This document shows positions 1 to 8,253 of a stretch of 64,000 bases of DNA, one piece after another. Each line of letters opens with the position of its first letter. Position 1 is the stretch's first letter. The DNA is from Simplicispira suum. Lineage in GTDB: Bacteria > Pseudomonadota > Gammaproteobacteria > Burkholderiales > Burkholderiaceae_C. A program made the translations under genes and the position numbers. The DNA lies in assembly GCF_003008595.1 (NCBI RefSeq), contig NZ_CP027669.1, positions 3,596,001-3,660,000 of the forward strand. The letters run 5' to 3'. The notes beneath the pieces are model-generated. The model was not told the origin of the DNA and ran no database searches. It saw only the letters and a program-made list of their open reading frames with translations.

Positions 1-171
1 TTTGATACCCAGCAGCGAATACGCCGGGCAGAAGCCAAACAGCCCCGTGGCCACAGGCACCACGCCGATCCAGCCCCACAGCCCCACCGTACCCGTGGCG
101 GCCAGGGCAATCAGCACCAGGCCCACAACCACGCGCAGTACGCGATCCCAGCTTCCTACATTGAGCGACAT
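1..171 (-). CDS. DUF2892 (YgaP-like) inner membrane protein, partial
   Basis: The reading frame opens at an ATG (171) and runs off the left edge, so only the first 57 residues are seen. They begin MSLNVGSWDRVLRVVVGLVL and hold two hydrophobic segments followed by GLFGFCPAYSLLG, which is the DUF2892/YgaP transmembrane pattern with its conserved Cys-Pro. It is the last gene of a minus-strand run with the OsmC gene and a second DUF2892-like gene. The family is often found with sulfur-transfer proteins. The frame is too short for most ORF callers, but the family pattern is clear. Confidence 0.75.
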   Translation of the reverse strand, partial: MSLNVGSWDRVLRVVVGLVLIALAATGTVGLWGWIGVVPVATGLFGFCPAYSLLGIK

Positions 172-215
172 TTCATTTCCCTTTCGTTGACACGGCCCCC
201 GAGACGGGGGTTGAT

Positions 216-662
216 TCATTTCAGCCGCACGCCCTCGGCATCGATCACCTGCAACTCGATGGCAATGCCCTGGCCCACGCTTTGCGTGACGGTGCAGTAG
301 GCTTCAAATTGGTCCAGTACCCGGTCGAGGTGCTGCAGCGACGCGGCGGCAACCCCCAAGCGCAGAACGGCCGTCATCTTCAGCACGCGCAGGCGGTTGT
401 CATCGTTGCGGCCGACTTCGGCCGACACCGTGCATTCCATCGGCTCGGGCGCCTGCTTGAACTTGCGTAGAGCAAACAGCAAGGAGTCCGACAAGCAGTT
501 GCCTACCGCAGCGGCCAGCAGCTGGACTGGCGATGGCCCTTGGCCGCTGCCCAGCGGCACAGGCTCGTCGGCAGCAAGGACGGGGATGCCGCCGCCAAAA
601 TCCACGTCGAACAGGTAGTCTTTCTGTTGTCGCAGCGTGATCTGAACCATGTTTTCACTCAT
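216..662 (-). CDS. OsmC/Ohr family protein
   Basis: This 148-residue protein has the OsmC length and its two conserved cysteines, C56 (GNCLSDSLL) and C123 (FEAYCTVTQ), which in the family form the peroxidatic/resolving thiol pair reducing organic hydroperoxides in the cytosol. It lies between two DUF2892-type membrane genes on the same strand (gaps of about 45 and 55 bp), divergent from an ArsR-type repressor. That context suggests a thiol or reactive-sulfur stress response rather than classic Ohr/OhrR control. The exact OsmC subfamily cannot be settled by eye. Confidence 0.85.
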   Translation of the reverse strand: MSENMVQITLRQQKDYLFDVDFGGGIPVLAADEPVPLGSGQGPSPVQLLAAAVGNCLSDSLLFALRKFKQAPEPMECTVSAEVGRNDDNRLRVLKMTAVLRLGVAAASLQHLDRVLDQFEAYCTVTQSVGQGIAIELQVIDAEGVRLK

Positions 663-717
663 GCCAAAGTCCTTCTCGTTCGAATGTGCAGAAAATCAGT
701 GATGGTGCAGGGATCGT

Positions 718-927
718 TCAGCAACCAGGCTGTACGCCCAGCTTGCGCAACATGGTTTCGAGCAGGCACCAGTGTGTGAGCGCACTTTGGAGCAGGTTGG
801 CGCCCACAAAGGCCGTAAACGCCAGGAACCACATGCTGACGAACACGGGGCTGCCAGGGATCCCCAGCGCAAGGGAAAGAAGAATGAAGGTGCCTGCAAG
901 CAGGCGCACGAGTTGCCAGGATTTCAT
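718..927 (-). CDS. Small DUF2892-like membrane protein
   Basis: This is a 69-residue protein starting MKSWQLVRLLAGTFILLSLA, with two membrane segments (about 8-23 and 29-45) and a C-terminal pair of cysteines (C54, C69). I place the start at 927 because GGAG lies just upstream and the longer upstream frame would overlap the divergent ArsR gene. It is the first gene of the minus-strand run leading to OsmC and the partial DUF2892 gene, and its promoter shares the palindrome at 960-981 with the ArsR-type repressor. Confidence 0.7.
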   Translation of the reverse strand: MKSWQLVRLLAGTFILLSLALGIPGSPVFVSMWFLAFTAFVGANLLQSALTHWCLLETMLRKLGVQPGC

Positions 928-959
928 GAGGATCTCCAAAATTTTGTTACGAGACTGAT

Positions 960-981
960 TATTTAGCCAAACAACTAAATA
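960..981. promoter_or_regulatory. Palindromic operator for the ArsR-type regulator
   Basis: A perfect 7-bp inverted repeat, TATTTAG - 8 nt - CTAAATA, sits in the AT-rich gap between the divergent DUF2892 and ArsR genes. Spacing and position suit a winged-helix dimer that controls both promoters, so autoregulation is the simplest reading. The binding itself is inference. Confidence 0.6.
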
Positions 982-1051
982 GTCAATTGCTGTATTATGG
1001 CAACATTCGAGGAGGCTGTCCGTAGTCCCTTGATCCAAGCCAAGCCAAGCC

Positions 1052-1402
1052 ATGAAAAACCTGCCGCCCGAAGCCCTCCAGCAAGTCGCGTCGTACTTCC
1101 AGACGCTGGCCGAGCCTACGCGCCTGCGCATCCTGAACCTGCTGCGGGAGGGTGAGCACAACGTCGGCGAACTGGCCCAGCTCTGCGGCTATACGGCGGC
1201 CAATGTCTCGCGCCACCTCAGTTTGATGACGCAACAGGGCTTTGTGACCCGCGAGAGCCGGGGCACCAGCGTGTACTACCGTATTGCCGATGCCTCGGTG
1301 TATGCCCTGTGCGATCTGGTCTGTGACAACATTGCGCGCCAGTACGAGCGCTCAGTCAAAAACCAGCAGGCCATCTTTACGCGCGGCGACGACGCGGCGT
1401 AG
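1052..1402 (+). CDS. ArsR/SmtB family transcriptional regulator
   Basis: This 116-residue winged-helix protein contains the ArsR core LAEPTRLRILNLLREGEHNV, then GYTAANVSRHLSLM (recognition helix) and the wing GTSVYYRIAD. Cysteines at 45, 87 and 91 could act as a metal or thiol sensor. The neighbouring DUF2892 and OsmC genes recall BigR/SqrR-type persulfide sensors, although the second cysteine is not in the usual BigR place. It is divergent from those genes with a palindrome between them, and probably represses them and itself. The inducer is unknown. Confidence 0.88.
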   Translation: MKNLPPEALQQVASYFQTLAEPTRLRILNLLREGEHNVGELAQLCGYTAANVSRHLSLMTQQGFVTRESRGTSVYYRIADASVYALCDLVCDNIARQYERSVKNQQAIFTRGDDAA

Positions 1403-1474
1403 TCTCGCAGCAACCTTCTCGAATGGGCGAATCGGGCCGGGCGGGCGAGATTCGCCGCCTTCGCTCTGCGTCCA

Positions 1475-2341
1475 TCAAGCCAGCAAGCTCTCCACGCGTT
1501 CGCGCACCGCACCCTGCAAGTGCTCGCGTCGGCTGACCAGCGCGGTCGCCAGGGCAGCGTGGGCGTCTGATGCGGGCCGCTCGGCGCCGAGCAGCAGCAC
1601 GGCAGCGCGCGCAATGTGCTGGGCATGGCCGGCATTCTTCATCAGGTTGGCAATGGCGAAATCCGAGGTGACATGCGGCTCGCGCGGGTTCCAGCAGTCG
1701 TAGTCGGTGACCATGGCCAGGCTGGCATAGGCCATTTGCGCCTCGCGCGCTAACTTTGCCTCCGGCATGTTGGTCATGCCGATCACGCTCGCGCCCATGC
1801 TGCGGTACCAGTGCGATTCGGCCATGGTGGAAAACTGCGGCCCTTCAATGCAGACATAGGTGCCGCCGCGGTGCAGCCGCTGCTCCTGCGGCAGTCCCGC
1901 GACTACCACCGCGCGGGCCAATACATCGGCGAGCTGCGCGCACACGGGCTGCGCCATCGAGACATGGGCGACGGCGTCAGTACCAAAAAACGTGGATTCG
2001 CGCCGCCGGGTCAGGTCGATGAACTGATCGGGCAACACCATGTCGAGCGGGCGCAGGTCCTGCCGCAGCGAGCCGACGGCCGAGAGGGAAATCAAATAGC
2101 GCACGCCCAGCGTTTTCAGCGCAAACACATTGGCGCGGTAGGGAATTTCCGAAGGGATAAGGCGGTGCCCGCGTCCGTGGCGGGCCAAAAACGCCACGGC
2201 CACGCCATCGACCCGGCCTGTCATGATGGCATCTGAGGGCGGGCCAAACGGTGTCTCGACCTGCCACTCCTGCACATCTTCCAGCGCTTCCATCTCGTAG
2301 AGCCCACTTCCCCCCATGACGCCTACCAATGCGTTGTTCAT
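1475..2341 (-). CDS. mtnP: S-methyl-5'-thioadenosine phosphorylase
   Basis: This 288-residue cytosolic enzyme phosphorolyses methylthioadenosine to adenine and methylthioribose-1-phosphate (polyamine by-product and methionine salvage). It starts MNNALVGVMGGSGLYEMEAL. Typical MTAP/PNP-2 signatures are GPQFSTMAES and GMTNMPEAKLAREAQM. The start at 2341 is preceded by AGGAAAGG; an in-frame extension to 2461 lacks family-like sequence. The gene stands alone, tail-to-tail with the ArsR gene. Confidence 0.92.
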   Translation of the reverse strand: MNNALVGVMGGSGLYEMEALEDVQEWQVETPFGPPSDAIMTGRVDGVAVAFLARHGRGHRLIPSEIPYRANVFALKTLGVRYLISLSAVGSLRQDLRPLDMVLPDQFIDLTRRRESTFFGTDAVAHVSMAQPVCAQLADVLARAVVVAGLPQEQRLHRGGTYVCIEGPQFSTMAESHWYRSMGASVIGMTNMPEAKLAREAQMAYASLAMVTDYDCWNPREPHVTSDFAIANLMKNAGHAQHIARAAVLLLGAERPASDAHAALATALVSRREHLQGAVRERVESLLA

Positions 2342-3056
2342 GTTCGCCTTTCCTGATGCAATGAACAGGCCCGCATCATCCCAGACGCAGCGTGCGTATG
2401 CATGAAGTGCCTGGCCGGGAGAGGTACCAGGACTCGGGCATGCCGCCGGGCTGGGTCGCAAGCTGTTGCCGGTCAGATCCCTGGACTGGTGGTGGACCTG
2501 TCTCTGGGCGGCGGGCTTGAGCGTCCTCCCACTGGGAATTTTGCTTCATGATTTTGATGCCGGCGAGGCGAGGCGGGCCGCGTTGCCGCCGGTCATGGTC
2601 TGGCTCGGTCTGATGTCCAGTTGCCGGAACGCATTGGGAGTTGAGGCGTGCTCGCCAACAGCGTGGGCTTGCATAGATGCAGTCGCCACCGTTCCGGGAT
2701 ACTTGCACCCGAGGCTTCAGCTCTTGGCCAAGAAGGCATGAACATTGACATGCTGGGGTGGGGGAGGGTGTTGCCCATCTGTAAGAGCACCCTGTAATAA
2801 ATGAACGCTTGTCGACGACCAAGGGGGGCAGTACACAAGGAGTTCGCATATGGGTTTGGACATTCTTGGATGGGCGCCCTTGGCCGCAGGTCCCATGCCC
2901 CTTGCTTTCTGCGGGAAAATCGTTGCGAGGGACTCAGGGGTCTCGCGCTGCATTTCGCCGCATCTTTTTTCCGGAGCTGTTCATGCAAGGGCTTTTGTGT
3001 GCCGTGTTCTCTCGGCGGATCGTGGTGTGCAATCGGCGGTCCAAAAGGTGCGCACC
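2342..3056. other. Gap of about 715 bp without a supported gene
   Basis: Several overlapping frames exist on both strands, but none has a ribosome site, recognisable motifs or natural composition. The right part probably holds the promoter of the ECF sigma operon. A degraded gene cannot be excluded. Confidence 0.5.
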
Positions 3057-3692
3057 ATGAAGCCTGGCGAAATGACGCATGCTGCAAGGGCCCAAACGGC
3101 TTCGGAACCGGAGGTTGATTCCGCTGAGATTCGTGCTCTGCGGGTGAAAATGGTCAAGTTCGCGTCTTTGCAACTAGGGGACCAGCAGCTGGCCGAAGAT
3201 GCCGTTCAGGAAGCACTGATGGGGGCATTCAAGAGCTCTGCCGCGTTTGCCGGCAAGGCCAGCTTCAAGACCTGGGTGTTTGCCATCCTCAAGAACAAGA
3301 TCACCGACATTCTTCGGAAGCGCCAACGGCAGGGGTATGTGTCTACGCAGCAGTCGACGGGCGACGTCGACGAAGAGGCCGATTTCACCGAGCTCTTCAA
3401 TGCGCGTGGCATGTGGGAGCCCGATGAACGTCCCGCTACCTGGGGTAATCCGACCGAGACCTTGCATGACAAGCAATTCTGGAAGGTGTTCGAGATGTGC
3501 CTGGAGGGCCTGCCTGGTCAACAGGCCCGTGTTTTCATGATGCGCGAGTACGTGGGACTCGATTCGCACGAAATCTGTGCCGAGGTGGGCATTAGCTCGA
3601 CCAACTTGAACGTGATGCTCCATCGGTCGCGCCTGCGCCTTCGGGAATGTCTGGAGAACCGCTGGTTCGTTCCGGGAGGCACAGCATGCTGA
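3057..3692 (+). CDS. ECF-type RNA polymerase sigma factor
   Basis: This 211-residue protein has a sigma-2 region (AEDAVQEALMGAFKSS ... KASFKTWVFAILKNKITDIL) and a sigma-4 region with helix-turn-helix (LPGQQARVFMMREYVG ... EICAEVGISSTNLNVMLHR). It directs RNA polymerase to a small stress regulon. The ATG at 3057 is chosen; upstream in-frame sequence back to 2850 lacks family features. Its stop overlaps the start of a zinc-finger protein that is probably its anti-sigma factor. The target genes are not evident nearby. Confidence 0.9.
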   Translation: MKPGEMTHAARAQTASEPEVDSAEIRALRVKMVKFASLQLGDQQLAEDAVQEALMGAFKSSAAFAGKASFKTWVFAILKNKITDILRKRQRQGYVSTQQSTGDVDEEADFTELFNARGMWEPDERPATWGNPTETLHDKQFWKVFEMCLEGLPGQQARVFMMREYVGLDSHEICAEVGISSTNLNVMLHRSRLRLRECLENRWFVPGGTAC

Positions 3693-3922
3693 ATTGCCGT
3701 GAAGTCACCCGCCTGGTGTCTGAATCTCAGGAACGCAAGCTCTCGGTCACAGAGAAACTGTCGCTCAACCTGCACCTGATGATGTGCGATGGGTGCAAGA
3801 ACTTCAGCCTGCAAGTGCCATTTTTGAGGAAAGCCATGCGGGCCTATGCAGGGCGACTGGACGAGGTGGTCGAACCACCCGGCCCGGCACCGGACCCGTC
3901 CCAAGATGGGAGCTCCCTATGA
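3686..3922 (+). CDS. Zinc-finger anti-sigma factor (ZAS type)
   Basis: This 78-residue protein starts MLNCREVTRLVSESQERKLS and carries H30-x3-C34-x2-C37 with C4 as a likely fourth ligand, the classic ZAS zinc motif of anti-sigma factors that hold ECF sigmas inactive. It has no membrane segment, so it is probably a soluble cytosolic sensor. Its start codon overlaps the end of the sigma gene (ATGCTGA), which supports coupled translation and a matched pair. Confidence 0.85.
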   Translation: MLNCREVTRLVSESQERKLSVTEKLSLNLHLMMCDGCKNFSLQVPFLRKAMRAYAGRLDEVVEPPGPAPDPSQDGSSL

Positions 3923-4331
3923 GCTTTATCAGATCGCTGCCGGACAATGCTGGTATACGCAATGCCCAGATGCGCAGCCTGTGGGTTGGGCGTGGACTCG
4001 TTTTTGGGTGTCGTGCGGATCGGGATGGGATGCCAGGCGCGTTTAGCAGGCAATAGCCGCAGCTATTGGCTGTGAAACGCAACGCCGCAGACCGCCTGAG
4101 GCGTGCTATCACACGCCGCGAGGAGTTATGCAGAGGGCGTCCTCAACGTCAAATCAACACTGGGCCGCTGCCTCTCATGCGCGGGGATCGTGACGAAATC
4201 ACCCAGACGCGCTTGCGCAGAGCAGATCGTGAATGAGAGGTCGTCTGCGGCTTTTGGCTGCAAGCCGCCGATGGGTTCGCGCGGTAAACTGAAATTGAAT
4301 GTCCTGGCAACCCCACCCGAAAGGCTTGTGT
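3923..4331. other. Intergenic region with a short hairpin
   Basis: No gene is supported in this 409-bp gap. A perfect hairpin, CAATAGC - CGCA - GCTATTG (4051-4068), follows the anti-sigma gene but has no T-run, so it is at best a weak terminator. The right end should hold the promoter of the OsmF-type transporter. Confidence 0.45.
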
Positions 4332-5258
4332 ATGAAGGCCCTGTTTTCGCGCCGCTGGCTGATTCGCTGCGTTGCGCTGTTTCTTTTTGCGTCGACCACA
4401 GCTTTTGCCCAGGCCCCCGTGCGCGTGGCGTCCAAGATTGACACCGAGGGCGCGTTGCTCGGCAACATGATGATTCAGGTGCTTGAGGCCAACGGCATCA
4501 AGACGGAAAACAAGCTGCAGCTTGGCGCCACCAATATCGTGCGCGGCGCCATCACCACGGGTGAAATTGACCTGTACCCGGAGTACACCGGCAACGGCGC
4601 GTTTTTCTTCTCCGATGAAAAGAATCCGGCCTGGAAAAACGCCACTGCGGGCTACGAGCTGGTGAAAAAACTCGATGCCGAAAAGAACCAGATCGTCTGG
4701 CTGGAGCCTGCCCCGGCCAACAACACCTGGGCGATTGCGCTGCGCAAGGATGTCGCCAGCAAGCACAAGGTGCACTCGCTCGCCGACCTGGGGCCGTGGC
4801 TGGCCAAAGGCGGCCATTTCAAGCTGGCCGCCTCCGCCGAATTTATCGAACGCACCGATGCCTTGCCCGCGTTCCAGGCCGCCTATGGCTTCAAGCTCAA
4901 GCAAGACCAGTTGCTTACCCTGGCTGGCGGCGACACCACCGTGACCATCAAGGCCGCCGCCCAGAAAACCTCGGGTGTCAACGCCGCCATGGCCTACGGC
5001 ACCGACGGCGCCCTTGCCGCCTTGGGTCTGGTGGTGCTGAGCGACCCCAAAGGCATTCAACCGATCTACGCACCGGCCCCGTTGATCCGGGCCGAAACGC
5101 TGACCCGCTATCCGCAGATAGAAGCACTGCTTGCGCCCGTGTTCAAGACGCTGGATGGCACCACGCTGCAAACGCTCAACGCAAAAATTGCGGTGGAAGG
5201 GCAGGATGCAAAAAAAGTCGCCTCCGACTACCTCAGGTCCAAGCGCTTCATCAAATGA
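4332..5258 (+). CDS. osmF: Quaternary-amine ABC transporter, periplasmic binding protein (OsmF/YehZ type)
   Basis: This is a 308-residue exported protein with a signal peptide of about 26 residues (MKALFSRRWLIRCVALFLFA ... AFAQA). The mature part matches OpuAC-type solute-binding proteins: VASKIDTEGALLGNMM, GEIDLYPEYTGNG and late MAYGTDGALAALGLVVL. It should capture glycine betaine-like compounds and deliver them to the two permeases and ATPase that follow. The start at 4332 gives the signal peptide directly after AAAGG. The substrate is inferred from family membership. Confidence 0.88.
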   Translation: MKALFSRRWLIRCVALFLFASTTAFAQAPVRVASKIDTEGALLGNMMIQVLEANGIKTENKLQLGATNIVRGAITTGEIDLYPEYTGNGAFFFSDEKNPAWKNATAGYELVKKLDAEKNQIVWLEPAPANNTWAIALRKDVASKHKVHSLADLGPWLAKGGHFKLAASAEFIERTDALPAFQAAYGFKLKQDQLLTLAGGDTTVTIKAAAQKTSGVNAAMAYGTDGALAALGLVVLSDPKGIQPIYAPAPLIRAETLTRYPQIEALLAPVFKTLDGTTLQTLNAKIAVEGQDAKKVASDYLRSKRFIK

Positions 5259-5297
5259 GGTGTCGCAGCGCTGCTTGGCTGTAGCGCCCGGCGCGTG

Positions 5298-6470
5298 ATG
5301 GGGCTGGTCAAAAACCGCGTATTGGCCGTTCTGGCGGTAGCAGGGCTTGGCGCTGCGCTGGGCTTGCCGTTTGTGACACACGCTCCCAATCGGCTGGTGT
5401 CCGGCACCGGCATCATGCTGGCGCAGATCGTTGGCGGCGCTGCGGGCGGCCCCTTCTGGCTGGCCCTGCTGTCCGCGCTGCTGCTGGTTGCTTCCATATT
5501 CATGCGGCCCACGCGCGGCGTGCACGTCGCTGTGTGGCTGGCGGCAACGCTGTTGCTCAGCAGCCTGGCGGCGCTGGCGGCGCAGCAGGCGACGCAACTG
5601 GCAGGGGAGGCGAGCGCCATTGCCCGCACATCCCTGGGCGGCGCGTTCTGGATTCTGGCTGCCCTCAGTTGGCTGGCGGCCGCCGACGCCCTGGGTCGGC
5701 TGGCCCTGCCGCCGCTCTGGCGCATGCTCGGCGTTGGCGTCGTCCTCGCGCCGCTTGCGCTGCTGCTTGCGGGTGGCGCGTTTCATGATTTGTCGTTGCT
5801 CAAGGAATACGCCAATCGCCGGGATGTCTTCAGTGCAGCACTGTGGCAGCACGTGCAAATCGTGCTGTTCAGCCTGCTGCCCGCTTTGCTGATGGGCGTG
5901 CCTCTGGGCATCGCATCCAGCCGGATGCGCGCGCTGCGCGGGCCGCTGTTTGCCGTGCTCAATGTGATTCAAACTGTGCCGTCGATCGCGCTGTTTGGCT
6001 TGCTGATGGCACCGCTTGCGCTGCTGGCGGCCAGCGTGCCGGTGCTGGCGCAACTCGGCGTCAAGGGCATTGGCATGACGCCGGCGGTGATTGCCTTGAC
6101 GCTCTACGCCTTGCTGCCCATTGCGCGCAGCAGCGCTGCCGGGCTGAGCCAGGTACAGCCGGCGGTCATCGAGGCAGCGCAGGGCATGGGGCTGACGCCG
6201 TGGCAGATTTTCTGGCGCGTCGAGTTGCCGCTGGCCCTGCCGGTTTTGCTTTCGGGCTTGCGCGTGGCCACGGTTCAGACCATCGGCATGGCCGTGGTGG
6301 CGGCCCTGATCGGTGCGGGTGGCTTTGGCGCGCTTGTGTTTCAGGGCTTGGGTAGCGGCGCACTGGATGTGGTGCTGCTCGGCGTGCTGCCGGTGGTGGC
6401 GATGGCGGTTGCGGTGGATGCCGTGCTCAAGGCACTCGCCATGGCCTTGACGCGCGAATCACTTGATTGA
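5298..6470 (+). CDS. Quaternary-amine ABC transporter permease (YehY type)
   Basis: This 390-residue, highly hydrophobic protein has extra N-terminal membrane segments before the OpuAB-type permease core. The core has the EAA loop region (VIEAAQGMGLTPWQIFWRVE) that contacts the ATPase. The length resembles E. coli YehY (about 385 residues) rather than the shorter YehW. The adjacent GTG at 5295 is an alternative start. It pairs with the shorter permease encoded two genes downstream. Confidence 0.87.
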   Translation: MGLVKNRVLAVLAVAGLGAALGLPFVTHAPNRLVSGTGIMLAQIVGGAAGGPFWLALLSALLLVASIFMRPTRGVHVAVWLAATLLLSSLAALAAQQATQLAGEASAIARTSLGGAFWILAALSWLAAADALGRLALPPLWRMLGVGVVLAPLALLLAGGAFHDLSLLKEYANRRDVFSAALWQHVQIVLFSLLPALLMGVPLGIASSRMRALRGPLFAVLNVIQTVPSIALFGLLMAPLALLAASVPVLAQLGVKGIGMTPAVIALTLYALLPIARSSAAGLSQVQPAVIEAAQGMGLTPWQIFWRVELPLALPVLLSGLRVATVQTIGMAVVAALIGAGGFGALVFQGLGSGALDVVLLGVLPVVAMAVAVDAVLKALAMALTRESLD

Positions 6471-6476
6471 TGCCTG

Positions 6477-7409
6477 ATGATTGAACTGCAGCATGTCTCC
6501 AAAGCCTTCAACGGCGTGACGGTGATTGACGACCTGAGCCTGCACATTGCACGCGGCGAATTCACCGTGATTCTTGGCAGTTCGGGCTCGGGCAAATCGA
6601 CCCTGCTCAAAATGATGAACCGACTGCTGGAGCACGACAGCGGGCGCATTGTGTTTGCCGGTGACGAGATTCGCAGTTTTCGTCCCGAAGATATTCGACG
6701 CCGCATGGGCTATGCGATTCAGTCGGTCGGGCTGTTTCCACACTGGAGCGTCGAGAAAAATATTGCCACGGTGCCGACCTTGCTCCACTGGCCCGCAGCG
6801 CGCATCGAGGCGCGCGTGACCGGGCTTTTGACGTTGCTGCAGCTCCCGCCAGAGCTCTATCGCAAGCGCTATCCGCACCAGCTCTCGGGCGGGCAGCAAC
6901 AGCGCGTGGGGGTGGCGCGGGCATTGGCGGGCAACCCCGAGGTGCTGTTGATGGACGAGCCCTTCGGCGCGCTCGATCCGGTCACGCGCGCTGCTCTGCA
7001 GACCGAGCTTGCGCGCATACACAAGGATTTTGACAAGACCATCGTGCTGGTCACGCATGACATTGACGAAGCGCTCGGCCTGGCCACGCGCATCGTGTTG
7101 CTCGACCATGGTCGCATCGTGCAAAGTGGCACGCCGCTTGAGATGCTCTCCAACCCGGTCAATGCGTTCGTGATCGATTTTTTTGGTCGTAGCGATGTCG
7201 GTATCAAGCTGCTGGGCCTGCAAAGCGTGGCCTCGCGTCTGCGGTTGAATGAGCGCGCTGCGGGTGAACCGGTGCTGGCCAGCATGAGCCTGCGCGAGGT
7301 GCTGTCGGTATTTGTGGAGCGTCGTGTCGCGCAACTGCCTGTGGTGGACGAAAACGGCCAGGCGCTGGGTGTCATCGATTTTGATGACCTGCTGGATCGG
7401 CGGCCATGA
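6477..7409 (+). CDS. Quaternary-amine ABC transporter ATPase with CBS domain (YehX type)
   Basis: This 310-residue ATPase has Walker A G34-T42 (GSSGSGKST), signature LSGGQQQRV (136-144), and Walker B LLMDE (157-161). The C-terminal 60-70 residues (from about [17 protein letters not shown]) look like a single CBS module, which in OpuA-type importers senses ionic strength. The gene lies 6 bp after the first permease and overlaps the second by 4 bp, so all four subunits form one operon. Confidence 0.92.
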   Translation: MIELQHVSKAFNGVTVIDDLSLHIARGEFTVILGSSGSGKSTLLKMMNRLLEHDSGRIVFAGDEIRSFRPEDIRRRMGYAIQSVGLFPHWSVEKNIATVPTLLHWPAARIEARVTGLLTLLQLPPELYRKRYPHQLSGGQQQRVGVARALAGNPEVLLMDEPFGALDPVTRAALQTELARIHKDFDKTIVLVTHDIDEALGLATRIVLLDHGRIVQSGTPLEMLSNPVNAFVIDFFGRSDVGIKLLGLQSVASRLRLNERAAGEPVLASMSLREVLSVFVERRVAQLPVVDENGQALGVIDFDDLLDRRP

Positions 7410-8194
7410 ACGGTTCCACGCCCGTGTTCGCGCCCGAAAGCGCCAAGCGCCTGGCCTGGGCGCGCGAGCCCTTGCCGTGGGCCCTCGCGGCCCTGCTGTT
7501 GCTGGTGTTTGGCATGGCGTGGCTGAAACCATTTTTTGCGGCGCTGTTTCCGGCGCTCGAGCGCCCGCTGTATGCCCAGGACAGCCTTCTCGCGCTGACG
7601 CTGGCGCACCTCAAAATTGTTGGCCTGTCGAGCGGCTTTGCTGTGATCTTGGGCGTTGCCGCAGGAGTTTTCGCCACCCGCGCGAGTGGCAGTGAGTTTC
7701 GCCCCCTGATTGAAACCGTGGTGGCTGCTGGACAGACTTTTCCGCCCGTGGCGGTGCTGGCTGTGGCCGTACCCCTGGTGGGCTTTGGTGAAGCGCCGGC
7801 CCTGATCGCACTCGCCCTGTATGGTGTGCTGCCGGTGTTGCAAGGCACGCTGGCCGGCCTCGCATCGGTGCCGCAGGCAGCGCGCGAGGCGGCCCAAGGC
7901 TTGGGCATGAGCCCTTGGCAAAGTCTGAGGCGCATCGAGCTGCCATTGGCAGCCCCGGTGATCCTGGCGGGCGTGCGCACTTCGGTCATCATCAATATCG
8001 GCACCGCCGCCATTGCTTCGACCGTGGGAGCCAAAACGCTGGGCCTGCCCATCATCGTAGGCCTGAGCGGCTTCAATACCGCCTATGTGCTGCAGGGTGC
8101 GGTGCTTGTGGGCTTGCTTGCGGTGGTGACCGACTTGACTTTTGAAAGGCTGGCGCAGCACCTCGTCCGCTGGCAGACTGCGACGGGCTCCTGA
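7406..8194 (+). CDS. Quaternary-amine ABC transporter permease (YehW type)
   Basis: This 262-residue membrane protein has about six hydrophobic segments and the EAA-loop sequence [20 protein letters not shown]. Start ATG overlaps the ATPase stop (ATGA). It is the second permease half of the heterodimeric channel encoded with the OsmF-type binding protein. Confidence 0.88.
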   Translation: MNGSTPVFAPESAKRLAWAREPLPWALAALLLLVFGMAWLKPFFAALFPALERPLYAQDSLLALTLAHLKIVGLSSGFAVILGVAAGVFATRASGSEFRPLIETVVAAGQTFPPVAVLAVAVPLVGFGEAPALIALALYGVLPVLQGTLAGLASVPQAAREAAQGLGMSPWQSLRRIELPLAAPVILAGVRTSVIINIGTAAIASTVGAKTLGLPIIVGLSGFNTAYVLQGAVLVGLLAVVTDLTFERLAQHLVRWQTATGS

Positions 8195-8253
8195 CCCTGG
8201 CAGGTGTTGGACTTCACTCTTGATTCCTCCCCGCTTGCACTGGCCTAAGGTTT

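Noticed and set aside
2376..3087. Several overlapping frames in the gap between mtnP and the sigma gene
   Set aside because: None has a ribosome site, a family pattern or typical composition; the region is described as non-coding.
4149..6053. 634-residue minus-strand frame
   Set aside because: It is antisense to the OsmF-type binding protein and permease genes; no domain features.
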